From positions 1-11,245 of the forward strand of contig JAXHTH010000019.1 in assembly GCA_034211115.1 (NCBI GenBank): a stretch of 11,245 nucleotides of DNA, read 5' to 3'. Source of the stretch: JAXHTH01 sp034211115. GTDB taxonomy: Bacteria; Planctomycetota; Phycisphaerae; Phycisphaerales; SM1A02. Below, one piece after another: positions 5,727 to 11,245 of the stretch. The stretch's first letter is position 1. Each line of letters opens with the position of its first letter. Made by a program: the position numbers and the translations under genes. The notes beneath the pieces are model-generated. The model worked only from the letters and a program-made list of their open reading frames with translations, ran no database searches and was not told where the DNA came from.

Positions 5727-7952
5727 TCAGGACGAGCCGGGATCGACCTCCACCCAGCGGATGAGACGCCGCTCGGATCCCCCCTGCTCCTCGATGGTCA
5801 GCATCTGGGGGACGGTGGTGGCCCCGATGGTCGTCTCGACCTCGCCGGGGACGACGGCGACCGATCTGGTTCCGGTAAGAAAGTGGACCCTGACCATGTA
5901 GGTCTCGCTGTTGTCGACGCCTCCGAAGTGCAGCCAGAGGGGCTCGGTCCCGCCGTAGCCGCGGGCGACGCCCACGTCCCGGCGGGCGAGGAGCGTTGCT
6001 CCGCCGGCGGTGTAGAGTTCGACCCGCACGCCGATGGCCGCCCTGTTCGTCCCGCCCTCGCCGAAGCCGATGAGCCGCACCTTCAGGTAGTCGCGGTTAT
6101 CGGTATTGTTGCGGAGGAGGATGTTGGTCGAATCCTCGCGGGTGACGGCGAGATCGAGATCGCCGTCGTTGTCGTAATCGACGAAGACGGCGTCGTGCCC
6201 GTTGCCCGCGGCGTCGGCGCCCTCGTTGACCGCGGTGAACGTGCCGTCGCCCTCGTTGCGGTAGAGGACGTTGCCGCCCTCGGTGGTGGTGAGGTAGAGG
6301 TCGAGATCGCCGTCGTTGTCGTAATCGCCCCAGCAGGCGCTGCGCTGGCGGTCATCATTGTCAAGGCCGGCGGCGGAGGCGACGTCGGAGAACGTCGAGC
6401 CGCCGTTGCGCCAGAGGTAGCCGTCGCGGTTGTCATCGTAGCGGGGCACGAAGAGGTCGAGGTCGCCGTCGTTGTCGTAGTCGCCCCAGGCGGAGCCGAT
6501 CTTGTCGCTGTTGCCGGTCACGACGAGGATGCCGCCGTTGCTCTGGCTGTAGGTTCCGTTTCCGTTGGAGGAGAAGAGTCGCCCGAAGAAGAAGTGGTAG
6601 AAGAAGTCGAGGCAGCCGTCGTTGTTGACGTCGCCGGCGCTGCAGAAGTCGCCGTTGCCCGCATCGCCCCAGTCATTGAGGCCGTAGTCTCGATCGTCGG
6701 TCCCCTCGAGGATGACGGGGACGGCGCCCTGGTGATGTCCGATCCAGTTGCCGTTCTCGCTGAACATGACGATGTCGCACCAGCCGTCGCGGTTGACGTC
6801 GACCGCCGCCACGGCCTCGTTGTTGGACGGCTCGTTGAAGCCGAGGTTGCCGCGATCGGTGAACGAGGCGGCGCCGTTGTTCTCGTAGAGCCGCTCGTCG
6901 ATGTGCCAGAAGTCCAGATCGCCGTCGTTGTCGATATCGAGCAGCGCCCCCTGCCGATCGCGTCCCCCGCCGCCGAAGTTGCTGACGAAGAAGCTCTCGC
7001 CGAGGTTGTTGTTGATGAGCAGGCGGGAGGTGCTGTTGCCGGTGATGATGGCGTCGAGATCGCCGTCATCGTCGAGATCGCCCCAGTGCAGACCGGACCC
7101 GCCGTGGTAGTCCGTCGTGCTCTGCACGTCGAACCCGGTGTCGGAGGAAACGTCGGTGAACAGCCAGCCGGGATCGGCCAGCGCCTGGACCTGCGCCGGC
7201 TGAAGGGCCGTATCGAAGACGGCGACCTCGTCGAGGCGGCCCTCGAACTCGTAACGGAGGGGCGCGATTCGCCGGTCGCGGCTGCCCCAACTGTTGGCGC
7301 CCAGCGCGATCGGTTCGTAGTTGCCGGCGCCGCCGGAACTCGTGCCCAGCCCGCCGTCGTAGTCGTCGTCCGACGCGAGGTCGCCGTTCAGGTACAGCTT
7401 CATCCCGTCCGGCCCGAACACGAAGAGCACGTGATACCACGTCTGCTCGGCGATGTCGCGCGCCTGGAGCGTGTAGCTGCGGCTGGTGCTCTGCAGGCGC
7501 ACCTTCAGGCGCGAGGAATCGAGATAGACCGTGAGGTGACCGCCGGTGTCGTAGTTGGTCGAGTCCTTCGAGAAGAGGCCCTGGTTGCCCCCCAGATCCT
7601 CCGCGTAGAACCAGAGCTGCACCGATCCTTCATCGATGAGGAACGCATCATCGTGGGGGATCTCCACGTGGTCGTTCCAGCCGTCGAAGGAGGCGGCGGT
7701 GTTCTCGTCGACAACACCCGGCAGACCGAGGTCCACGCCCCGCCGGTAGGTTCCGTTGTATCCCCCGGCGGCGTCGACCGCGGTGGCGCCCGACGATTCG
7801 CCCAGCCGCCAGTACGCGAGCGGGTTCAGGTCCATGATCTTGTCCGAGTACTCGTCGGCCCGCACTTCACCGGTGAACAGGCAGGCGAAGGCGCACGCGA
7901 TCGCGCCGGGAAACGCTCCGGCGGGCCGATTCCATTCGTGGCGAGTGTTCAT
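5727..7952 (-). CDS. Large exported LamG - FG-GAP/VCBS - ASPIC/UnbV protein (MshQ position)
   Basis: This 741-residue protein has a signal peptide (about 1-32, cleavage near VRA|DE). A LamG/concanavalin-type jelly roll spans about 36-260 (AYWRLGES at 46-53, WYHVLFVF at 172-179, GRLDEVAVFDTAL at 238-250). Seven FG-GAP/VCBS calcium loops of the form D-x-D/N-x-D-G-x-x-D follow at 292, 339, 385, 441, 491, 543 and 592. The ASPIC/UnbV domain is at about 620-705 (DYLKVRLIGF, then NRAAIGVRVELY). Such proteins fold as beta-propellers with a ligand-binding jelly roll and act on the cell surface or outside the cell, often binding polysaccharide. No PEP-CTERM, LPXTG or type IX sorting tail is visible. 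The ATG at 7952 has GAGGGAG 8 nt upstream and lies 27 nt after the PA14-pilin stop, so it belongs to the same operon. Its place after the PilX-like gene matches MshQ, which also carries a LamG-type domain. It may be a filament-associated adhesin or the secreted substrate. Confidence 0.92.
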   Translation of the reverse strand: MNTRHEWNRPAGAFPGAIACAFACLFTGEVRADEYSDKIMDLNPLAYWRLGESSGATAVDAAGGYNGTYRRGVDLGLPGVVDENTAASFDGWNDHVEIPHDDAFLIDEGSVQLWFYAEDLGGNQGLFSKDSTNYDTGGHLTVYLDSSRLKVRLQSTSRSYTLQARDIAEQTWYHVLFVFGPDGMKLYLNGDLASDDDYDGGLGTSSGGAGNYEPIALGANSWGSRDRRIAPLRYEFEGRLDEVAVFDTALQPAQVQALADPGWLFTDVSSDTGFDVQSTTDYHGGSGLHWGDLDDDGDLDAIITGNSTSRLLINNNLGESFFVSNFGGGGRDRQGALLDIDNDGDLDFWHIDERLYENNGAASFTDRGNLGFNEPSNNEAVAAVDVNRDGWCDIVMFSENGNWIGHHQGAVPVILEGTDDRDYGLNDWGDAGNGDFCSAGDVNNDGCLDFFYHFFFGRLFSSNGNGTYSQSNGGILVVTGNSDKIGSAWGDYDNDGDLDLFVPRYDDNRDGYLWRNGGSTFSDVASAAGLDNDDRQRSACWGDYDNDGDLDLYLTTTEGGNVLYRNEGDGTFTAVNEGADAAGNGHDAVFVDYDNDGDLDLAVTREDSTNILLRNNTDNRDYLKVRLIGFGEGGTNRAAIGVRVELYTAGGATLLARRDVGVARGYGGTEPLWLHFGGVDNSETYMVRVHFLTGTRSVAVVPGEVETTIGATTVPQMLTIEEQGGSERRLIRWVEVDPGSS
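6153..7086 (-). repeat. Tandem calcium-loop coding repeats within the FG-GAP gene
   Basis: Seven copies of a 27-nt unit encode D-x-D/N-x-D-G-x-x-D loops, beginning (5' to 3' on the coding strand) at 7079, 6938, 6800, 6632, 6482, 6326 and 6179. The 27 bases at 6154-6180 and 6301-6327 are identical, and those at 6457-6483 differ at two positions. The last three loops are 147-156 nt apart, close to the 50-residue pitch of a propeller blade. The near identity at DNA level points to recent duplication, gene conversion or strong codon constraint. Confidence 0.85.
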
Positions 7953-7960
7953 CCGGCTTT

Positions 7961-7967
7961 CTCCCTC
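7961..7967 (-). promoter_or_regulatory. Shine-Dalgarno site of the LamG/FG-GAP gene
   Basis: GAGGGAG lies 8 nt before the ATG at 7952, in the 27-nt gap after the PA14-pilin gene. It fixes the start and shows efficient translation inside the operon. Confidence 0.75.
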
Positions 7968-7979
7968 TTCGCCCTTCGA

Positions 7980-8840
7980 TCAGTGAGACAGCGCCTCGGC
8001 GGGGATGACGGTCCGGCCCGGCACGCCGGGTCCCCGCCAGGACACGATCAGGCCGTGGTTGCCGCTGCGTTCGAAGAAGCGCACCATGAAGTCGTGCGGA
8101 CCCGCGGCGAGCGAAATCGCACCGCTTCGCTCGCGCATCGCGTGCAGGCCGTCGTTGTTGACCACCTCGCTGCCGTCGATCCACAGCTTCGAACCGTCGT
8201 CGCTCTCCGTGTAGAACGTCCAGGAACCGGTGTCGGGGATGGTGATCGTCCCGGCGAACTCGGCGCCGTAGTTGTTGTTCGGCCCCCCGACCCAGAACGG
8301 GGTGGCGTCACTCGTCCGCGGCCAGTTGAGCACGGACACCACTCCCACCGCGTCCGGATCCGCGGTCCAGTCGATGTCGGCCAGCGCGGCGGGCGAGCCG
8401 TCGTCGATGAAGTAAGAGGCGGCGAGTCCGTTGGGGCCGGCGCCGGCGGAGCCGCTGAACGTCGCCTCCAGCCGGCGACGGGCCTGCCCCGCCCGCCCGT
8501 GGCTGGTCAGCACCGTTCCCTCCGCCTCCATCGCCATCGCCACGTGCACCGCGGCGTTGCCGAACGTCGGGTCGTTGCCCTCGTCGTCATCGTCGGAGAT
8601 GGCGCCCGCCGTGCCGTCGCCGTCCTCGTCGTCATCGAGCATGACTTCGCGGACGGCCATGTTCAGGCCGGCCTCGGCGGCATAGAACGCCTGCACCGTC
8701 TCCACCCGCCTTACGGTCAGATCCTGGTCCCGCGCGCCGCCGAGCACCATCACCATCACCACCAGATCGAGGATGAGCAGCATCACGATCATGACGATGG
8801 CGGCGACGCCCCGCCGGGCCTTTCTGCGCGTTCGTCTCAT
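7980..8840 (-). CDS. PilX/GspK/MshP-type minor pilin fused to a PA14 domain
   Basis: This 286-residue protein begins with RRG|VAAIVMIVMLLILDLVVMV (9-29), a basic leader, then a Gly and a hydrophobic helix without Glu at +5. FYAAEAGLNMA (52-62) follows, the hallmark of the PilX N-terminal domain and also seen in MshP and GspK. An Asp/Glu-rich stretch at 69-90 comes next. From about 138 to 284 the protein is a PA14/GLEYA-type domain: GLAASYF at 138-144, SWTFYTESDDGSKLWIDGSE at 206-225, VVNNDGLH at 226-233, and WRGPG near 268. PA14 domains bind glycans or host surfaces in adhesins and glycosidases, often through a D-D-G calcium site like 214-216. GspK and PilX cap the filament tip, so the PA14 module is probably displayed there. 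The ATG at 8840 has GGGAGGG 6 nt upstream, inside the end of the preceding gene, which stops 3 nt before it. Confidence 0.88.
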   Translation of the reverse strand: MRRTRRKARRGVAAIVMIVMLLILDLVVMVMVLGGARDQDLTVRRVETVQAFYAAEAGLNMAVREVMLDDDEDGDGTAGAISDDDDEGNDPTFGNAAVHVAMAMEAEGTVLTSHGRAGQARRRLEATFSGSAGAGPNGLAASYFIDDGSPAALADIDWTADPDAVGVVSVLNWPRTSDATPFWVGGPNNNYGAEFAGTITIPDTGSWTFYTESDDGSKLWIDGSEVVNNDGLHAMRERSGAISLAAGPHDFMVRFFERSGNHGLIVSWRGPGVPGRTVIPAEALSH

Positions 8841-8843
8841 CGC

Positions 8844-9398
8844 TCACCCTCCCGCGCCCTGCATCGTCGACCTGAGAAACACCCGGCTGCGCAGGATCTC
8901 GCTCACGCCGTACCGTTGGACGGTGATCGTCACCGACACGCGTCGGACGTCATCGCATGCCGCGCCGCTGAGCGGCTGACTCATCGCGTCGTTGTCCTCG
9001 TCATACGCCTGGAGGCTGAGGGCGGTGACGTCGGCGAGCAGAACCGCCGCCCCCCCGCCCTCGATCGTCAGCAGCAGATCGCTGCCGGACAGGGCGAGGC
9101 GGTTGTCGCCGTCCCAGTCGATGGATTCATCGGTCAGGCTGTCGATGTCGGGAGCGACGCCGCCCGCCTCGTCATCGAGCGGGACGCTGCGCAGCTCGCG
9201 GACGATTCGATCCAGCGCGATCGACAGCTCGGTGTGCAGTTGCGCGCTCGTCGCGGCCTGAACGTAGCCGTCCGTGGCCGCGAAGATGATCCCCGATCCG
9301 ACGGTGGCCAGCGCGGCGAGCACCGCGATCGTCGAGACGAGCTCGATGAGCGTGAACCCGCGCCGGGCGGCGCGCCGAACTCGCCGACGGCCGGTCAC
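8844..9398 (-). CDS. GspJ/MshO-type minor prepilin
   Basis: This 184-residue protein has a strongly basic leader (TGRRRVRRAARR), the prepilin peptidase site G14|F15-T-L-I-E19 and a hydrophobic helix to about 42. The region ATDGYVQAATSAQLHTEL (41-58) and the following IVRELRSVP resemble MshO/GspJ proteins, in which the first soluble helix ends in a relERr-like stretch. The rest is a beta-rich pilin head of unclear detail. The chosen start is a GTG at 9398 with GGAG 8 nt upstream. It overlaps the stop of the preceding pilin gene as GTGA. The frame extends far upstream, but that part overlaps the GspI-type gene and has no pilin features. In a pseudopilus GspJ is part of the tip complex with GspI and GspK, and here it lies directly before the PilX/GspK-type gene. 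Confidence 0.86.
   Translation of the reverse strand: MTGRRRVRRAARRGFTLIELVSTIAVLAALATVGSGIIFAATDGYVQAATSAQLHTELSIALDRIVRELRSVPLDDEAGGVAPDIDSLTDESIDWDGDNRLALSGSDLLLTIEGGGAAVLLADVTALSLQAYDEDNDAMSQPLSGAACDDVRRVSVTITVQRYGVSEILRSRVFLRSTMQGAGG
8847..8853 (-). promoter_or_regulatory. Shine-Dalgarno site of the PA14 minor-pilin gene
   Basis: GGGAGGG lies within the last codons of the GspJ-type gene, 6 nt before the ATG at 8840. This couples translation of the two tip proteins. Confidence 0.75.
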
Positions 9399-9817
9399 GG
9401 CGAATACTCCGTCACCACGGTGGAGATTGACAGCGTTCGCGCCGTCGACGTCGCGTCCTCCCACGACACGGCGACGGTCACCGTCATGTATCCCTCGCCG
9501 GCCGTGACGAGATCCGGGCCCGTCTCCGTCAGGCTCACCGTTCGGCTGAAGGCGGGAAAGCCGCTCACGGTCGGCTCGGCCGGGTAGTTGCCCGCGGTGA
9601 GATGATCCCAGCCGCGGGTGTCGCTGTGCCGATCGGCGAGGACATCCTCGAGCTTCTCCGTGGCCAGCCACCGCGCCTGCGAGGCGAGCACGGGATTCAC
9701 CCGCTGCACGTGCGCATCGCGGATGGCGAAGAGCATCGGCGGCAAGGCGACGGCGAGAATCACGATGGCCGCGATCGTCTCGATGAGCGTAAAGCCGTTT
9801 CCGCGTGCGGTGGACAT
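9395..9817 (-). CDS. GspI/MshD-type minor prepilin
   Basis: This 140-residue protein has the short leader MSTARGNG, cleavage at G8|F9-T-L-I-E13 and a hydrophobic helix IAAIVILAVALPPMLFAIRD to about 35. The segment ARWLATEKLEDVLADRHSDT resembles MshD- and GspI-type minor pilins, where an 'A-x-x-x-A-x-E-K-L-E' helix follows the pilin helix. The ATG at 9817 is chosen because AAGGAG lies 7 nt upstream. An in-frame GTG at 9844 overlaps the stop of the previous gene but lies upstream of that site, so it is unlikely to be used. GspI/MshD proteins nucleate the tip complex with GspJ. The gene ends in a GTGA overlap with the GspJ-type gene. Confidence 0.86.
   Translation of the reverse strand: MSTARGNGFTLIETIAAIVILAVALPPMLFAIRDAHVQRVNPVLASQARWLATEKLEDVLADRHSDTRGWDHLTAGNYPAEPTVSGFPAFSRTVSLTETGPDLVTAGEGYMTVTVAVSWEDATSTARTLSISTVVTEYSP
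9407..9410 (-). promoter_or_regulatory. Shine-Dalgarno site that sets the GspJ-type start
   Basis: GGAG lies 8 nt before the GTG at 9398, within the end of the GspI-type gene. It is the main reason for choosing this non-ATG start over distant upstream starts. Confidence 0.6.
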
Positions 9818-9824
9818 CGCGCTG

Positions 9825-9830
9825 CTCCTT
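9825..9830 (-). promoter_or_regulatory. Shine-Dalgarno site that sets the GspI-type start
   Basis: AAGGAG lies 7 nt before the ATG at 9817 and downstream of the alternative GTG at 9844, so it selects the shorter protein with an 8-residue leader. Confidence 0.75.
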
Positions 9831-9840
9831 CCCGGCCGAT

Positions 9841-10389
9841 TCACGGTGCCGTGTGCGTGATGTATCCCGTCGTCGCCGTCACCCGGATCACCGCTCCGCC
9901 GCTGAGGGTCACCGTTCCGTCCGCGCCCAGCGCGTCCTCCGCGGCGTTGAGCGGTCGGCCCAGCCAGTCGAATCCCACCTCGACATCATCGTCGAAGGCG
10001 GCACTGACGATCTGCACGCCGACGAACGAGCCGGCGCCCAGTTGCTGGACATGCGCGCGCCCGGTGGCGGGATCGGTGAGCGTGGCCGCGCCGGCGCGGC
10101 CCGGGGCGTCGGGATCCTCCCCCAACACCGACCACGTCTCCGCGTCCGGATCGAAGACAACCCAGGTCACGGTGCCGGTGGCGACGGCCCGCTGGCGGGC
10201 GAAGGTGAGATCGCGGAGCAGGTGCTTGGCCGCCATCCCCGCCCTCGTCTCGCCCAGCCGATCCAGTGAAGGCACGGCGACGGCGGCGAGGATGGCTACG
10301 ATCACCATCACCGCCACCAGTTCAATGAGCGTGAACCCGCCGCCCTGCTTCGGGCGGCGGGCCACGAGACCTGTCGCGTGGGCCGGCAT
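9841..10389 (-). CDS. GspH/MshC-type minor prepilin
   Basis: This 182-residue protein has cleavage at G18|F19-T-L-I-E23 and a hydrophobic helix VAVMVIVAILAAVAVP to about 39. The helix AAKHLLRDLTFARQRAVATG (about 52-71) is typical of GspH and MshC, which keep an 'AR-x-x-A' stretch at the start of the soluble domain. The beta-rich head ends with WLGRPLNAAEDALGADGT and a closing strand, as in GspH proteins. The ATG at 10389 lies 10 nt after the stop of the main pilin gene. Its Shine-Dalgarno signal is weak (GAG only), so translation may rely on coupling. An in-frame GTG at 10365 would give a shorter leader and cannot be excluded. The mature protein is the same either way. Confidence 0.86.
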   Translation of the reverse strand: MPAHATGLVARRPKQGGGFTLIELVAVMVIVAILAAVAVPSLDRLGETRAGMAAKHLLRDLTFARQRAVATGTVTWVVFDPDAETWSVLGEDPDAPGRAGAATLTDPATGRAHVQQLGAGSFVGVQIVSAAFDDDVEVGFDWLGRPLNAAEDALGADGTVTLSGGAVIRVTATTGYITHTAP

Positions 10390-10399
10390 CTCGAGCGGC

Positions 10400-10822
10400 T
10401 CAGAACTCGTTCTCGCCGATCGTGTCGCTGTTGGCCCAGAACTTCCCGTTGCCGGCGTCATAGTTCCAGCCGTTCGTGCCCGCGACGGGCGGATCGTCGG
10501 CGTCCCAGACCGCGGCGGCGATGGTGGCGTCGCCGTTGTAGGGATTCTCCGGGATCGCCTCCTGCATCACTGTGCCCAGCGTCTGGAGCTGGACCAGGGT
10601 GGGGTAAGCGGCGGTGCCGGTGATGGCCTCGTTGGCATAGAAGTTCGCGATGCCGGCCCGCACGCCGCCGAGCACGCCTTTGCACGCCGATTCCTTCGCC
10701 TGCGCCGCGTAATCGAAGTACTTGGGCAGCGCCACGCCCGCGAGAATCGCCAGCACGACGATGACCGCGATCAGTTCGATCAGCGTGAAGCCTTTGCGCG
10801 TTCGCGTGATTCGTTTCATCAT
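10400..10822 (-). CDS. Major (pseudo)pilin, GspG/MshA type
   Basis: This 140-residue prepilin has a basic leader (MMKRITRTRK), cleavage at G11|F12-T-L-I-E16 and the helix IAVIVVLAILAGVALPKYFD to about 37. Pro33 has the place usual in the pilin helix, and VALPKYFD is close to MshA proteins (VALPKF-type). The head includes IPENPYNG (90-97) and GTNGWNYDAGNGKFWANSD (115-133), the terminal 'GWxYDxxxGkfw' strand seen in MshA and many planctomycete pilins rather than the calcium site of enterobacterial GspG. A single Cys at 47 rules out the disulfide loop of MshA. The first ATG (10822) has GAGGA 8 nt upstream; a second ATG follows at once and could also serve. It is the first pilin of the operon and the only one built like a main subunit, so it probably forms the filament body. 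Confidence 0.88.
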   Translation of the reverse strand: MMKRITRTRKGFTLIELIAVIVVLAILAGVALPKYFDYAAQAKESACKGVLGGVRAGIANFYANEAITGTAAYPTLVQLQTLGTVMQEAIPENPYNGDATIAAAVWDADDPPVAGTNGWNYDAGNGKFWANSDTIGENEF

Positions 10823-10857
10823 GGTTCCTGTCCTCTTCTCCAGCTCCGGGCGGGTTC

Positions 10858-10879
10858 TTCCGCCACGTTCCAGGCGGAA
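10858..10879 (-). promoter_or_regulatory. Intercistronic hairpin before the main pilin gene
   Basis: TTCCGCC (10858-10864) and GGCGGAA (10873-10879) are perfect inverted arms around an 8-base loop. They lie in the 101-nt gap between the GspF-like and main pilin genes. No T-tract follows, so it is probably not a strong terminator. Hairpins here can protect a processed pilin mRNA and raise pilin levels above those of the platform protein. That role is inferred. Confidence 0.4.
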
Positions 10880-10923
10880 CCGGCCCATCCGGCCCCGCGA
10901 CTCATTCGTGAGCCCCGGAAGCC

Positions 10924-11245
10924 CTATCCAATCAACGCCGCCATGTTCCACATGGGAAGGAAGATGGCCAGCGCAATCAGCAACACAATGGCCGCCAGGC
11001 CGACGATCATGATCGGCTCGATGACGGTGGTCACGTTCCTGGTCAGGTGCACGACTTCGCGATCGTAATTGCGGGCGACGATTTCGCACATTCTCGGCAG
11101 TTCGCCGGCCTCCTCGCCGGCCGCAATCATCCGGCGCGCGAACGCCGGCACGTACTCACAGGTGACGATTGCATCGGACAGTCGCCCGCCGAGGTTGACC
11201 TGCTCGCGCAGTTTCTCGGCATCACGCTGCAGCAGCGGGCGTCCG
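10924..11245 (-). CDS. GspF/PilC/MshG inner-membrane platform protein, C-terminal part (5' end outside window)
   Basis: The frame is open to the window edge and gives the last 106 residues. RLSDAIVTCEYVPAFARRMI is followed by AAGEEAGELPRM, which carries the GEESG-like signature of the second GspF domain. VVHLTRNVTTVIEPIMIVGL and a final hydrophobic segment (AAIVLLIALAIFLPMWNMAAL) then form the last membrane helix, with the usual L-P break. GspF/PilC proteins sit in the inner membrane, contact the assembly ATPase and feed pilin into the growing filament. The real start lies to the right of the window; internal GTG codons such as the one at 11151 are not starts. A 101-nt gap separates it from the main pilin gene. 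Confidence 0.92.
   Translation of the reverse strand, partial: GRPLLQRDAEKLREQVNLGGRLSDAIVTCEYVPAFARRMIAAGEEAGELPRMCEIVARNYDREVVHLTRNVTTVIEPIMIVGLAAIVLLIALAIFLPMWNMAALIG

Noticed and set aside
6153..7086. CRISPR-like spaced repeats
   Set aside because: The 27-nt units lie in frame within a protein-coding gene, encode DxDxDG calcium loops and have unequal spacing. They are FG-GAP repeats.
5649..9587. A 1312-codon open frame on the plus strand
   Set aside because: It runs antisense to the LamG, PA14-pilin and GspJ-type genes, encodes a low-complexity Val/Ala/Glu-rich sequence that mirrors the repeats below, and has no domain or Shine-Dalgarno support. Long antisense frames are expected at this GC content.

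Overview
This high-GC window holds one run of genes, all transcribed from the minus strand (right to left). It carries most of a type IV filament assembly operon: a type II secretion pseudopilus or an MSHA-like type IV pilus. Very high GC, planctomycete-style pseudopilins, a large LamG/FG-GAP/ASPIC secreted protein and two copies of a 29-bp palindromic repeat of the kind scattered through planctomycete genomes suggest a Planctomycetes member, possibly of the Phycisphaerae. That assignment is an inference from style, not from a marker gene.

In order of transcription: the C-terminal end of a GspF/PilC inner-membrane platform protein runs in from the right edge. It is followed by the main pilin (GspG/MshA type) and three minor prepilins with intact G|FTLIE cleavage sites (GspH/MshC, GspI/MshD and GspJ/MshO types). 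Next comes a PilX/GspK/MshP-type minor pilin fused to a PA14 domain, then a 741-residue exported protein with a LamG domain, seven FG-GAP/VCBS calcium-loop repeats and a C-terminal ASPIC/UnbV domain. After a 103-nt gap comes the inner-membrane alignment complex: a PilM-PilN fusion (GspL-like), a PilO/GspM-like protein and a PilP/GspC-like protein. Most junctions overlap or are separated by under 30 nt, so the proteins are probably co-translated.

The order F-G-H-I-J-K-L-M matches a gsp operon. It also matches the MSHA order G-A-C-D-O-P-Q followed by I-J-K, in which the LamG protein sits exactly where MshQ is expected. The unusual elements are the two large domains, PA14 on a minor pilin and LamG/FG-GAP/ASPIC on its neighbour. 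They suggest a filament whose tip carries carbohydrate- or surface-binding modules, or a system with a dedicated large substrate. No assembly ATPase, secretin or prepilin peptidase lies in the window. They are presumably upstream of the gspF-like gene or elsewhere.

A 292-nt gap (2548-2839) ends the operon. It holds the two palindromic repeats in inverted orientation and a further strong hairpin in the leader of the next gene. That gene encodes an 806-residue exported serine beta-lactamase-family hydrolase with two tandem DUF3471-like repeats and a C-terminal LolA-like domain. Its link to the filament operon is unknown. The leftmost 126 nt hold no convincing gene, only a possible start of another minus-strand gene at 48. 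No tRNA, rRNA, CRISPR array, IS element or attachment site was seen.
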